NCBI GenBank assembly: GCA_945949035.1
Contig: CAMFDH010000029.1
Coordinates: forward strand, 1-10,801
Direction: 5' to 3'
Length of the DNA stretch: 10,801 nucleotides
DNA from: an uncultured Actinomyces sp.
GTDB taxonomy: Bacteria > Actinomycetota > Actinomycetes > Actinomycetales > Actinomycetaceae
Part shown: positions 1 to 5,922 of the stretch, one piece after another
How the letters are laid out: each line of letters opens with the position of its first letter
Numbering within the stretch: the stretch's first letter is position 1
Notes under the pieces: generated by a model
Seen by the model: the letters and a program-made list of their open reading frames with translations, nothing else
The model's database searches: none
Told to the model about the DNA's origin: nothing
Position numbers and translations under genes: made by a program

Positions 1-98
1 TGCCCCTGCTGGAACTGTGCAAGCGCCGGTGTGGGCAGCAAGGCGGGAACTGAGGGCGCCGCGATCAGGGCCACGACTGCCCAGACAAAACGAAACAT
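1..98 (-). CDS. 5' end of a secreted-protein gene (signal peptide), partial, unidentified
   Basis: An ATG at 98-96 (minus) follows AGGAGG at 108-103 with a 4-base spacer, a good ribosome binding site. The 32 visible codons have the layout of a Sec signal peptide: a short start with one Arg (MFRF), a hydrophobic core (VWAVVALIAAPSVPALL), and an ALA cleavage site before Gln28 (PTPALA then QFQQG). It overlaps the degenerate 3' part of the ftsI frame in another frame. An independent secreted or lipid-facing protein is not normally found at this point in ftsI, so the sequence left of about 115 may come from a different locus. The mature protein is off the window and cannot be identified. Confidence 0.6.
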   Translation of the reverse strand, partial: MFRFVWAVVALIAAPSVPALLPTPALAQFQQG

Positions 99-975
99 CA
101 ACCCTCCTGCCCGCCGGGGAGACCGTCCCCGAATCCGCCAGCGCAAGGATCTCTGAACTGGCGACATCCATGACCACCGCGGCTCCCCACTCAGCATTGT
201 GGAACTCAACGGACGAGTCGACTGCGCTCTGGATGGCATGCTGCAGGTCAGCGATCAGGGTGGTGTTGATGGTGTCCCCGGGACGAGCTTCCTTGGAGGT
301 CACCTTTGCCCCCGGGATTACCGCACCTGTCGGGCCGATTTCGTAGGACTCTTCGCCGGGGGTCCCCGTCAGCTCCTCCTGGTAGGTAAGTTCGAGGCCG
401 GAGTTGCCGTTGCCTTCGGAGTCGATGCTACCGAGGACCGTCCCTGCGAGTGAGTCCGCCGGATACATCCTCTCAAACACCGGTTCCCACTCAATGCCAT
501 AGATCCCCAGCTTGCGGATCGCCCGGTAGGTCTCAGGATCAACATTCTTGGCCAGGTAGTGGTAGGTACTGTCTCCGAGAAGCATGCCCCCGAGCTCTGC
601 TTGATTCATTTCGAGTAGGGGTGCCAGAAGTCGAGCGGCTTCTGCCGGTCCGCGACCGACTATCTCTCCGTCTTCAATATGGCGGTATTCGCGTAGAGCC
701 TGCTGGTTGGCCGCAATATGGTAGGTGATCCTCGACTCGACGAGGACGGTTCCATTGGCATCGACGATGGTGCCCCTCGGTGCCTGAATGGCGTTGGCTG
801 AGGTTCTGACCTGCCTACCCTGTTCCGCGAGTTCAGCTCCGCGGACGATCTGGATCATGAACAGCTGGATGGCCGCCACCAGAAGCATGATGACGGTCCC
901 GATGAGCAACCATCGGGACCGCTTTGCCTGGGAGGTCCTTGACTTCTGTGGCGCGCGAGCAGGTGCGTCACTCAC
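1..975 (-). CDS. ftsI: Septal peptidoglycan transpeptidase FtsI (PBP2/PBP3-type), N-terminal part only; frame loses homology near position 113
   Basis: Class B penicillin-binding protein that cross-links septal peptidoglycan at the division site. It reads from a GTG at 975 that overlaps the upstream stop codon by 4 bp (GTGA), as expected for translational coupling. Seen: a basic N-terminus, one membrane anchor at about residues 22-43, the PBP dimerisation-domain signature APRGTIVDANG (residues 65-75), then pedestal-domain sequence with YEIGPTGAVIPG and finally AVVMDV and ILALADSG (to about residue 283). In the family this is followed within a few dozen residues by the SxxK active-site motif (usually in EPGST-K). 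Here, from about residue 288, the frame stays open to the window edge but resembles nothing in FtsI, and another ORF with its own ribosome binding site lies in a different frame. No transpeptidase motif is visible. The identity of residues 1-287 is secure; the rest is either a rearrangement or an assembly join. Confidence 0.85.
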   Translation of the reverse strand, partial: MSDAPARAPQKSRTSQAKRSRWLLIGTVIMLLVAAIQLFMIQIVRGAELAEQGRQVRTSANAIQAPRGTIVDANGTVLVESRITYHIAANQQALREYRHIEDGEIVGRGPAEAARLLAPLLEMNQAELGGMLLGDSTYHYLAKNVDPETYRAIRKLGIYGIEWEPVFERMYPADSLAGTVLGSIDSEGNGNSGLELTYQEELTGTPGEESYEIGPTGAVIPGAKVTSKEARPGDTINTTLIADLQHAIQSAVDSSVEFHNAEWGAAVVMDVASSEILALADSGTVSPAGRRVDVSFCLGSRGPDRGALSSRLAAHTGACTVPAGA

Positions 976-1388
976 TGTGCAGGTCCCCCGCCTTCAACTT
1001 TCTTTCCGTCAAGAGAGATGGCTCCGATACTTCCAGCGTGCACCAGACCTATACTGCGGGCGCGCTCCTCAAGCTTCTGGGGAGACGACGCCTCAAGAAG
1101 TTCAGCCTCGAGAGTTTCGACCTGCGCGTTGAGTTCTGCGAGCACAATCTGCTGGTCACGGATCTCATAGGCCCGCTGAGCCATCTGGGTGTTGACCACC
1201 ATTGGCAGGGCAATCGTGAACACCACTAGCAGAACCGCGATGAGGATGAAGGGCCAGACCGATGACCTAACGGCTACCTTCTGACCCGCTACCACGTAGA
1301 GTCGCTGGTCCGCCTGCCTCTCGGGGGAAGTGTGCGGTGAGGAAAGTGGTGCCGACTGGGGCAGCAGTTTAGCGGCGCTAGCTGACAT
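972..1388 (-). CDS. ftsL: FtsL-like septum formation initiator, cell division membrane protein
   Basis: Bitopic division protein of 138 aa, expected to act with FtsB/FtsQ-type partners to recruit and activate the FtsW-FtsI synthase. Seen: a cytoplasmic N-terminus of about 44 residues rich in Ser, Pro and Ala, a single membrane segment at about 45-65 (WPFILIAVLLVVFTIALPMVV), then a coiled coil at about 67-100 (RAYEIRDQQIVLAELNAQVE and following heptads), and a short tail with ARSIGLVHAG. The start ATG has GGAGG four bases upstream. The gene overlaps the end of rsmH by 11 bp and its stop overlaps the ftsI GTG by 4 bp, so the three are almost certainly co-translated. FtsL is poorly conserved in sequence; the call rests on size, topology and position between rsmH and ftsI. 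Confidence 0.85.
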   Translation of the reverse strand: MSASAAKLLPQSAPLSSPHTSPERQADQRLYVVAGQKVAVRSSVWPFILIAVLLVVFTIALPMVVNTQMAQRAYEIRDQQIVLAELNAQVETLEAELLEASSPQKLEERARSIGLVHAGSIGAISLDGKKVEGGGPAQ

Positions 1389-2346
1389 GGTTCCTCCACG
1401 GGGTGAGTAGTTCTGCGGCTCGAAGGCGAACGGGAATGGATCGGGGGTTCTGTGCGGCCTCTTCGGCGGGCGCTCGTTCTGCCCCCTTGGTAAGGAGTCG
1501 CAGAGAACGCAACTTGTCTAGGTCACTGGCAGTCATTGGCAAACCGGCGGGGACGTGCGGATCGGAACCTTCTCGGAAGATCTCCTTGATAATTCGGTCT
1601 TCCAGGGACTGGTAGGACTCAACCACCAGACGTCCGCCAACGGTCAGGCTTGCGAGCGCGGCCGGGACGGCGGCCTCCAGAATCCCCAGTTCGTCGTTGA
1701 CTGCTATCCGAATGGCCTGGAAGGTACGTTTGGCCGGGTTGCCGCCTGTGCGCCGGGCAGCCGCGGGGATTGCGCTTCTGATGATCTCAACCAGCTGGCC
1801 GGTTGTCGTCAGTGGGGTCACCGATCGAGTCCGAATGACGAGGTCTGCAATACGCGGAGCAAACTTCTCATCGCCGTAGCGACGAAGTATCCTCACCAGC
1901 TCTCCCCGTTCAACGCGAGCGAGTAGTTCCGCTGCGGATTCACCGGAGGTTGGGTCCATCCGCATGTCAAGCGGGGCGTCATGGGCGTAGGAGAAGCCGC
2001 GTTCGACCTCATCGAGCTGCATCGAGGAGACGCCAAGATCCATGAGGATGCCGTTAGCGAGGCGGTCGTCCAGTGCGAGCGGAATCTGGTCGTAGGTGCC
2101 TTGAAATGGAATGAAGCGGTCCCCGAACGGGGCAAGACGCTCAGAGGCGTAGGCCAGTGCCGACGGGTCACGATCGATCCCGATCACAGTCAGTTGGGGG
2201 AACCTCTTCAGAGCACCTTCCGTGTGTCCACCAAGGCCGACCGTGGCATCCACCATCAGGGGGTTGGAAACTTCGAATGCGGGTGCGAGGAGGTCAAGGC
2301 AGCGGTCAAGCATGACCGGCTTGTGAAGAGGTGCCTCCATTGCCAT
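1378..2346 (-). CDS. rsmH: 16S rRNA (cytosine1402-N4)-methyltransferase RsmH (MraW)
   Basis: SAM-dependent methyltransferase that adds the N4-methyl group of C1402 in the 16S rRNA P site. From the chosen ATG it has 322 aa, a usual length. Seen: the N-terminal HKPVMLD motif (residues 8-14), the SAM-binding VDATVGLGGHT (32-42), IGIDRDPSALAYA, MDLGVSSMQLDEVERGFSY, the LDMRMD signature, PAKRTFQAIRIAVNDEL, and SYQSLEDRIIK near the C-terminus. The start at 2346 has AAGGA seven bases upstream and lies just before the conserved motif. A GTG at 2442 would add 32 residues without family resemblance and lacks a clear ribosome binding site, so I rejected it. The gene overlaps the ftsL-like start by 11 bp. 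The 212-bp gap to mraZ is longer than usual for this pair and contains an inverted repeat. Confidence 0.95.
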   Translation of the reverse strand: MAMEAPLHKPVMLDRCLDLLAPAFEVSNPLMVDATVGLGGHTEGALKRFPQLTVIGIDRDPSALAYASERLAPFGDRFIPFQGTYDQIPLALDDRLANGILMDLGVSSMQLDEVERGFSYAHDAPLDMRMDPTSGESAAELLARVERGELVRILRRYGDEKFAPRIADLVIRTRSVTPLTTTGQLVEIIRSAIPAAARRTGGNPAKRTFQAIRIAVNDELGILEAAVPAALASLTVGGRLVVESYQSLEDRIIKEIFREGSDPHVPAGLPMTASDLDKLRSLRLLTKGAERAPAEEAAQNPRSIPVRLRAAELLTPWRNHVS

Positions 2347-2491
2347 TCTCGCGTCCTTCGAGTTCTCAGAGGAGTACTTCACTGCACTCCCACCAGGTGT
2401 TTTGATTGATCTTCGGTCCGTAGTGAACCGTGTCTTTGCCACTGACTGTGCGGGCTCACCCAGTGGTGACCGCGTTGGTGGTGTCTGGCCC

Positions 2492-2554
2492 TGCGGGCAC
2501 TGAGTGGTTCTGACAACGGGGAAGTGAAGTCAGACGACACGTGCAGTGCCCGCA
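2492..2554 (-). other. Nested inverted repeat (structured RNA candidate) between mraZ and rsmH
   Basis: Perfect 11-bp arms, TGCGGGCACTG at 2492-2502 and CAGTGCCCGCA at 2544-2554, enclose a second 6-bp inverted repeat, TCTGAC at 2509-2514 and GTCAGA at 2529-2534. The element starts 4 bases after the mraZ stop codon in the direction of transcription. No T-run follows the left arm on the minus strand, so it does not look like a standard intrinsic terminator. In an mRNA covering mraZ and rsmH it would fold into a long interrupted hairpin. An attenuator, an RNA processing site or a mRNA-stabilising stem are possible; which one is unknown. Confidence 0.5.
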
Positions 2555-2558
2555 TGGG

Positions 2559-2990
2559 TTAGAACATCCCCGGAATGACCTCCTCAGAACTCTGAGAGAA
2601 GGCTTCTTCCTGAGCGGAGAGGTAGCGGGCCCAGTTGTCGGCATCCCAGATCTCGGCCCTTGTGCCCACACCAACCACTACAAGGTCCCTGGAGAGACCC
2701 GCGTAGCTTCGCAGCCTGTTCGGGATCGTGATGCGACCCTGCTTGTCAGGCAGTTCATCTGAGGCACCGGACATGAGGACGCGAATGTAATCACGGGTGT
2801 TTCTGCCGGCACTGGGGGCTTTCGCGAGGTCATCAATCATGCGTTCAAACTCTTTGGCAGATACGACGTAAAGACATCTGTCTTGACCAGGCGTAACAAC
2901 GAGACCGTCGGCAAACTGCTCACGGAACTTTGCCGGCATGATGACGCGACCTTTGTCGTCCATCTTCGGTTCGTAAGTACCAAGGAACAC
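2559..2990 (-). CDS. mraZ: Transcriptional regulator MraZ of the division and cell-wall cluster
   Basis: DNA-binding protein with two SpoVT/AbrB-like halves that in other bacteria controls its own division and cell-wall operon and forms ring oligomers. From the GTG at 2990 it has 143 aa and begins FLGTYEPK, the canonical family N-terminus. Both DxxxR DNA-contact motifs are present: DDKGR at residues 11-15 and DKQGR at 82-86, the latter within MSGASDELPDKQGRITIP. A GTG at 3026 in the same frame follows a strong GGAGG-like stretch, but it would add 12 residues foreign to the family, and that G-rich stretch is part of the repeat array described separately. I therefore prefer 2990 (weaker GAGG about 9 bases upstream). 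First gene of the minus-strand operon mraZ-rsmH-ftsL-ftsI. Confidence 0.94.
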   Translation of the reverse strand: MFLGTYEPKMDDKGRVIMPAKFREQFADGLVVTPGQDRCLYVVSAKEFERMIDDLAKAPSAGRNTRDYIRVLMSGASDELPDKQGRITIPNRLRSYAGLSRDLVVVGVGTRAEIWDADNWARYLSAQEEAFSQSSEEVIPGMF

Positions 2991-2991
2991 A

Positions 2992-3036
2992 CCCCACCCC
3001 CTCTCACTGCGACCACAATACTCCACTTCCCTCCAC
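2992..3036 (-). promoter_or_regulatory. Array of GTGG repeats, candidate MraZ-binding boxes
   Basis: Reading the minus strand, GTGGAG (3036-3031), GTGGAG (3026-3021) and GTGGTC (3016-3011) are spaced exactly 10 bp apart. Degenerate copies GTGAGA (3007-3002) and GTGGGG (2997-2992) continue the series at 9- and 10-bp steps up to the mraZ start codon. Known: in E. coli MraZ binds direct TGGG-type repeats with about one helical turn between them, in front of mraZ. Inferred: the same autoregulatory site here, downstream of the promoter. The array also contains the only strong ribosome-binding-like sequence, so bound MraZ and ribosomes might use overlapping bases at the DNA and RNA level. Confidence 0.6.
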
Positions 3037-3072
3037 CTTTTGGATAAAAGACACGCAGAGATCAGTTTGAGG

Positions 3073-3100
3073 AAAATAGGTCGTTGGTATTACAAGGCAA
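3073..3100 (-). promoter_or_regulatory. Candidate promoter of the mraZ operon
   Basis: On the minus strand TTGCCT (3100-3095) and TATTTT (3078-3073) are separated by 16 bp, each matching 4 of 6 bases of the -35 and -10 consensus. Transcription would start near 3066, upstream of the GTGG repeat array and downstream of the DUF3040 gene's terminator, which is where an operon promoter is needed. This is recognised by eye only; weaker alternatives lie nearer the gene (for example TTTTAT around 3045). Confidence 0.35.
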
Positions 3101-3106
3101 ACCCTT

Positions 3107-3122
3107 GTGGTGGGAAGTGGGG
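3107..3122 (+). promoter_or_regulatory. Pair of GTGG repeats upstream of the mraZ promoter, opposite orientation
   Basis: GTGGTG (3107-3112) and GTGGGG (3117-3122) lie on the plus strand with the same 10-bp period as the array in front of mraZ, but pointing the other way. They sit just upstream of the candidate -35 box. They could be a second MraZ site allowing a loop or a distal operator. With only two copies in a G-rich stretch, chance is a real alternative. Confidence 0.3.
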
Positions 3123-3186
3123 GGATTTTTCACAAGTTTGTGTCAGCTCTGCTGGATGAGGTCTGCAATGTGGGTGATTGGGACAC

Positions 3187-3216
3187 AAAAAATGGAGCCG
3201 CTCAACGCGACTCCAT
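3187..3216 (-). terminator. Intrinsic terminator downstream of the DUF3040 gene
   Basis: On the minus strand the stem ATGGAGTCGC pairs with GCGGCTCCAT (one T-G pair) around a 5-base loop and is followed directly by a run of T residues (3192-3187). This is a textbook rho-independent terminator. It lies 29 bases after the DUF3040 gene stop and about 200 bases before the mraZ start, so it separates the two transcription units. Confidence 0.8.
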
Positions 3217-3244
3217 CTCTGTTTAACCTGTGGGCTGTGCCCCG

Positions 3245-3667
3245 CTAACCCCTGTGGCCCCTGTTGTTCCACCGCTCCCGCCTCTGCTCTTCCTTCTCTT
3301 CACGAGTTGGACGAGGGCTGCGAGGCGCGTGGCTTTTCACCGAACCTGTCGACTGGGCCTTCTTGTCAGAACTGAGCGCATAGAGCACACCGAACACCAT
3401 CATTGCGAAACCCAGGACGCCAAGGATGATGGTCCAGAGCGCGATTGCGATGGTGACTCCGATAAGCACAGACGCCAGACCCACCGTCGCCAGAATGGAA
3501 CCGAGAGCAATGCGCCTGGGTGAAAGAGGAGCCGAGGGCTGCACAGTAACTTCCGGTTCCGGCTCAGGAAGCGATGAAGCCATTGTGTCGGCGAGGTCAG
3601 GATCCTGCTGGCGCAGATGCTGCTCCATTTCAGCCAGAATCTGCTTTTCATACTCTGAAAGAGCCAC
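3245..3667 (-). CDS. DUF3040 domain membrane protein
   Basis: Small actinobacterial membrane protein of unknown function, 140 aa from the GTG at 3667. It starts with the family signature ALSEYEKQILAEMEQHLRQ, continues with an acidic and proline-rich linker (PEPEPE at about 34-39), then two hydrophobic segments at about 53-74 and 76-95 forming a membrane hairpin, and ends in a basic and acidic tail (SPRPTREEKEEQRRERW). The TTG at 3694 would add nine residues before the signature and is less likely; the GTG has AGGGGG seven bases upstream. The gene sits between dinB and mraZ, a common actinobacterial position, but has its own terminator, so it is not part of the mraZ operon. Function is not known. 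Confidence 0.88.
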   Translation of the reverse strand: MALSEYEKQILAEMEQHLRQQDPDLADTMASSLPEPEPEVTVQPSAPLSPRRIALGSILATVGLASVLIGVTIAIALWTIILGVLGFAMMVFGVLYALSSDKKAQSTGSVKSHAPRSPRPTREEKEEQRRERWNNRGHRG

Positions 3668-3814
3668 CTTGCACCCCCTATTAATCTTGCGCAAACCTAC
3701 GTTGCCTAGTCTAGCCGTCGCATGAGGACTCTAGCGAACAGGAGTTTCCGCCACGAACTGAATCAGCCGCCTTCAGTGTGCGAAGACGCCAACTACCCTC
3801 TGGTCGCAGCTCGA

Positions 3815-5050
3815 TCAATCGCGGGTTTTCCCACCGAGATCCTGAGGTTTCAGAAGTGAGGCGGGACGAAGAGCGTCGATACCAAACTTGGCTTGAGCTG
3901 CGTCCATAGCTAACTCGGTTGCCCGGACCTTAGGGTTTTCGTCCAGCAGCATAGGCACCGCTTCCCCGTCGTCGACAAGTGAGCTAACCCCGACACCGGC
4001 AAGTCGGATTCCGCCCTTGGGGAAGCGGATGGAATCCACCAGGGCCTCCGCCACCTCTGCCACCTCCCGGCCGACGTCGGTGGGTGCGAGCAGGGTCTTG
4101 GATCGCGACACGGTGTTGAAGTCACCATCCCGCACCTTGACCGTCACCGTCCACGCAAGCATGCCGGCATTTCGGAGTCGGCGAGCACAGTCATGTGCGG
4201 CGGCAAGGACGAAAGCAGCAAGCTCATCACGGGAGGTGACATTCTTCGGGAATGTTCGTTCGGTCGATATCGACTTCTCCCTCTCTCGTCCTCCGACAGC
4301 TCGACCGTCGCGACCCCAGGCCAGGGCGTGAAGCGAGTGTGCCGATGCCGAACCGAGCCAGCCTGTCAACGCCTGAACCGGGGTGTTAGCGAGCTGCCCG
4401 ATGGTGTCGATTCCCCGGACCTCAAGAATCTCAGCCGTCTTTCGACCAACCCCCCATAGAGCACCAATCGGAAGGGCGTGGAGAAACTCAATGGTTCTGT
4501 CACCAGGAACCAAGAGCATGCCGTCTGGTTTGGCGTGAGCTGAGGCTATCTTGGCCACGCTCTTCGTTGAAGCAACCCCCACGGACGCCGGAAGCCCGAC
4601 CTGTTCCTTGATCTTGGAGCGGACTAGCTGTGCCACCTGAACCGGACTGCCCAGCTGTCGTCTTGCCCCGCCGACATCCATAAAGGCCTCATCAATACTG
4701 ATGGGTTCCACTCTTGGACTGAGGCTTCGCAGGACTTCCATCACCCGACCGGAGTACTCAGAGTAGACATCATGACGTCCCTGGATGAAGACTGCGCCGG
4801 GGCAAAGCGAGCGGGCTCTACCGATAGGCATCCCGGCGCGAACCCCGTAGGCACGCGCCTCATAGGTCGCAGCTGTGACAACCCCGCGGTTGCCGATTCC
4901 GCCCACAATGACCGGGCGACCCGCTAGTTCAGGTTGCAATAGAACCTCAACCGAGGCAAAAAAGCTGTCCATATCGACATGGAGGATCGGGGTTTGGCTG
5001 TCGTCATCACCAAAGTACGGCTTTGACTTTCCCCGCGGCGCAACAGACAT
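3815..5050 (-). CDS. dinB: DNA polymerase IV (Y-family translesion polymerase)
   Basis: Error-prone polymerase that copies past damaged bases, 411 aa from the ATG at 5050. Seen: the palm motif HVDMDSFFASVE with catalytic Asp26 and the steric-gate position Phe31, finger residues YEARAYGVRAGMP (63-75), SIDEAFMDV with catalytic Asp120 and Glu121, the thumb with SVAKIASAHAKPDG and a helix-hairpin region (GVGRKTAEILEVRGI), then a little-finger domain to the end (starting around ISTERTFPKN). A canonical QxxLF clamp-binding motif is not visible; VPMLL near the C-terminus occupies a comparable place without the Gln. The ATG has AGGAGG five bases upstream; a GTG two codons earlier is possible. No LexA-type box is visible in the short upstream region. 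Confidence 0.95.
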   Translation of the reverse strand: MSVAPRGKSKPYFGDDDSQTPILHVDMDSFFASVEVLLQPELAGRPVIVGGIGNRGVVTAATYEARAYGVRAGMPIGRARSLCPGAVFIQGRHDVYSEYSGRVMEVLRSLSPRVEPISIDEAFMDVGGARRQLGSPVQVAQLVRSKIKEQVGLPASVGVASTKSVAKIASAHAKPDGMLLVPGDRTIEFLHALPIGALWGVGRKTAEILEVRGIDTIGQLANTPVQALTGWLGSASAHSLHALAWGRDGRAVGGREREKSISTERTFPKNVTSRDELAAFVLAAAHDCARRLRNAGMLAWTVTVKVRDGDFNTVSRSKTLLAPTDVGREVAEVAEALVDSIRFPKGGIRLAGVGVSSLVDDGEAVPMLLDENPKVRATELAMDAAQAKFGIDALRPASLLKPQDLGGKTRD

Positions 5051-5106
5051 ACCCACCTCCTCTCCTCCTCCACGCTAGCGCGCAGTTCCGACATTTTGCG
5101 ACTGGG

Positions 5107-5112
5107 TAGAGT
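5107..5112 (+). promoter_or_regulatory. Candidate -10 element placing the transcript start at the GTG codon (leaderless)
   Basis: TAGAGT fits the TANNNT form of actinobacterial -10 boxes. Its last T is 7 bases before 5119, so the predicted first transcribed base is the G of the GTG start codon. There is no Shine-Dalgarno sequence between it and the start. The -35 region is weak (TTCCGA with a short spacer). Leaderless genes are common in actinobacteria, but this case is inferred from spacing alone. Confidence 0.4.
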
Positions 5113-5118
5113 GTCGAT

Positions 5119-5916
5119 GTGGCAAAGAATCAGAAGGGCCTCGCATCTCCCCTAGTTGCGACCTCGCTAGGAGCCCAGATCTCAAGGACCGGCTCCACCA
5201 TCCGCGTCAGCTCTGCAGGTGTAGAGCAGTCCGCGATTGACCTCTCACGCCCCCGGGTCATTGAGTTCGAATACCTGCAGCACATGGATCTACTCCTTGA
5301 CGCTGGACTGCAGGTCTGGGACAGTCCCCATCCGAGGGTTCTCCACGCGGGGGCGGGCGCATGTGCCCTTCCCCTCGCCTGGGAGGCGACATACCCGCAG
5401 CTCTCACAGGTGGCGGTCGAGATTGACCCGGAGTTGGCTGAAGAGGTGTCGCGAGCTGCTGGACTCAAACGGAAGCCACGCCTCAAGCTTCGTGTCGGCG
5501 ATGCTGCCGAGGTGCTCACCGGTTCACAGAGTCGCTATAACGTCATCGTTCGTGACGCCTTCATTGGTCCGCACACACCACACCACCTCCGTACCAGCTC
5601 TTGGACGCGCCTTGTCTCCTCGCGCCTCCTCGACGAGGGCGTCTACCTCGCGAATGTCGGTCGTGACAGCTCAAATGTCGGCAAGGAAGATGTCGCCACG
5701 ATCCTTGACGCCTTCCCGTCCTCTACGATCGTCACCGATCCGAAGGTGTGGAGGGGTGACCGCAGCGGCAACCTGGTTGTGGCCGGTTGGGTCGGGGACC
5801 CGCCGGACTTTGATGAGATCGAACGTCAGATTCGCAGGCTTCCCCTGCCGGCCCGCCTCTATAGAAGTGACGAGGTTCAGCTCTGGCTCGGTGGAGCAAG
5901 ACCACTGGGCGGTTGA
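5119..5916 (+). CDS. Spermidine-synthase-fold protein (SAM-dependent methyltransferase-like)
   Basis: Soluble 265-aa protein with the Rossmann core of the spermidine synthase family. Seen: EYLQHMDLLLDAG (51-63), the nucleotide-binding glycine loop VLHAGAGACALP (74-85), an acidic strand end VAVEIDP (98-104) expected to bind the ribose, LRVGDAAEVL (124-133) and YNVIVRDAFIGPHTP (140-154). In true aminopropyltransferases the last motif has the form DxxD, where the second Asp contacts the amine. Here Asp146 is kept but the second position is Ile149, so polyamine synthesis is doubtful. Actinobacteria carry many such homologues with unknown substrates. It diverges from dinB across 68 bp and converges on the PAC2 gene with a 6-bp gap and no terminator between them. 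No ribosome binding site is present; it may be leaderless. Confidence 0.82.
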   Translation: MAKNQKGLASPLVATSLGAQISRTGSTIRVSSAGVEQSAIDLSRPRVIEFEYLQHMDLLLDAGLQVWDSPHPRVLHAGAGACALPLAWEATYPQLSQVAVEIDPELAEEVSRAAGLKRKPRLKLRVGDAAEVLTGSQSRYNVIVRDAFIGPHTPHHLRTSSWTRLVSSRLLDEGVYLANVGRDSSNVGKEDVATILDAFPSSTIVTDPKVWRGDRSGNLVVAGWVGDPPDFDEIERQIRRLPLPARLYRSDEVQLWLGGARPLGG

Positions 5917-5922
5917 GGGCTC

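Noticed and set aside
2347..2442. N-terminal extension of rsmH from a GTG at 2442
   Set aside because: The added 32 residues precede the conserved start of the family, and no ribosome binding site is present, whereas the ATG at 2346 has AAGGA at 7 bases.
3757..3777. Inverted repeat ACTGAA / TTCAGT downstream of dinB as a terminator
   Set aside because: Only 6 bp of stem with a 9-base loop and no T-run on the minus strand; too weak to call.
5057..5118. LexA (SOS) box in front of dinB
   Set aside because: No sequence resembling the actinobacterial GAAC-N4-GTTC palindrome; the only palindrome, CGCTAGCG at 5073-5080, does not match.
5130..5519. Long open frames antisense to the methyltransferase-like, helD, rsmH and serA genes
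   Set aside because: They are typical GC-rich antisense frames with Arg- and Ser-rich, family-less translations and no ribosome binding sites.
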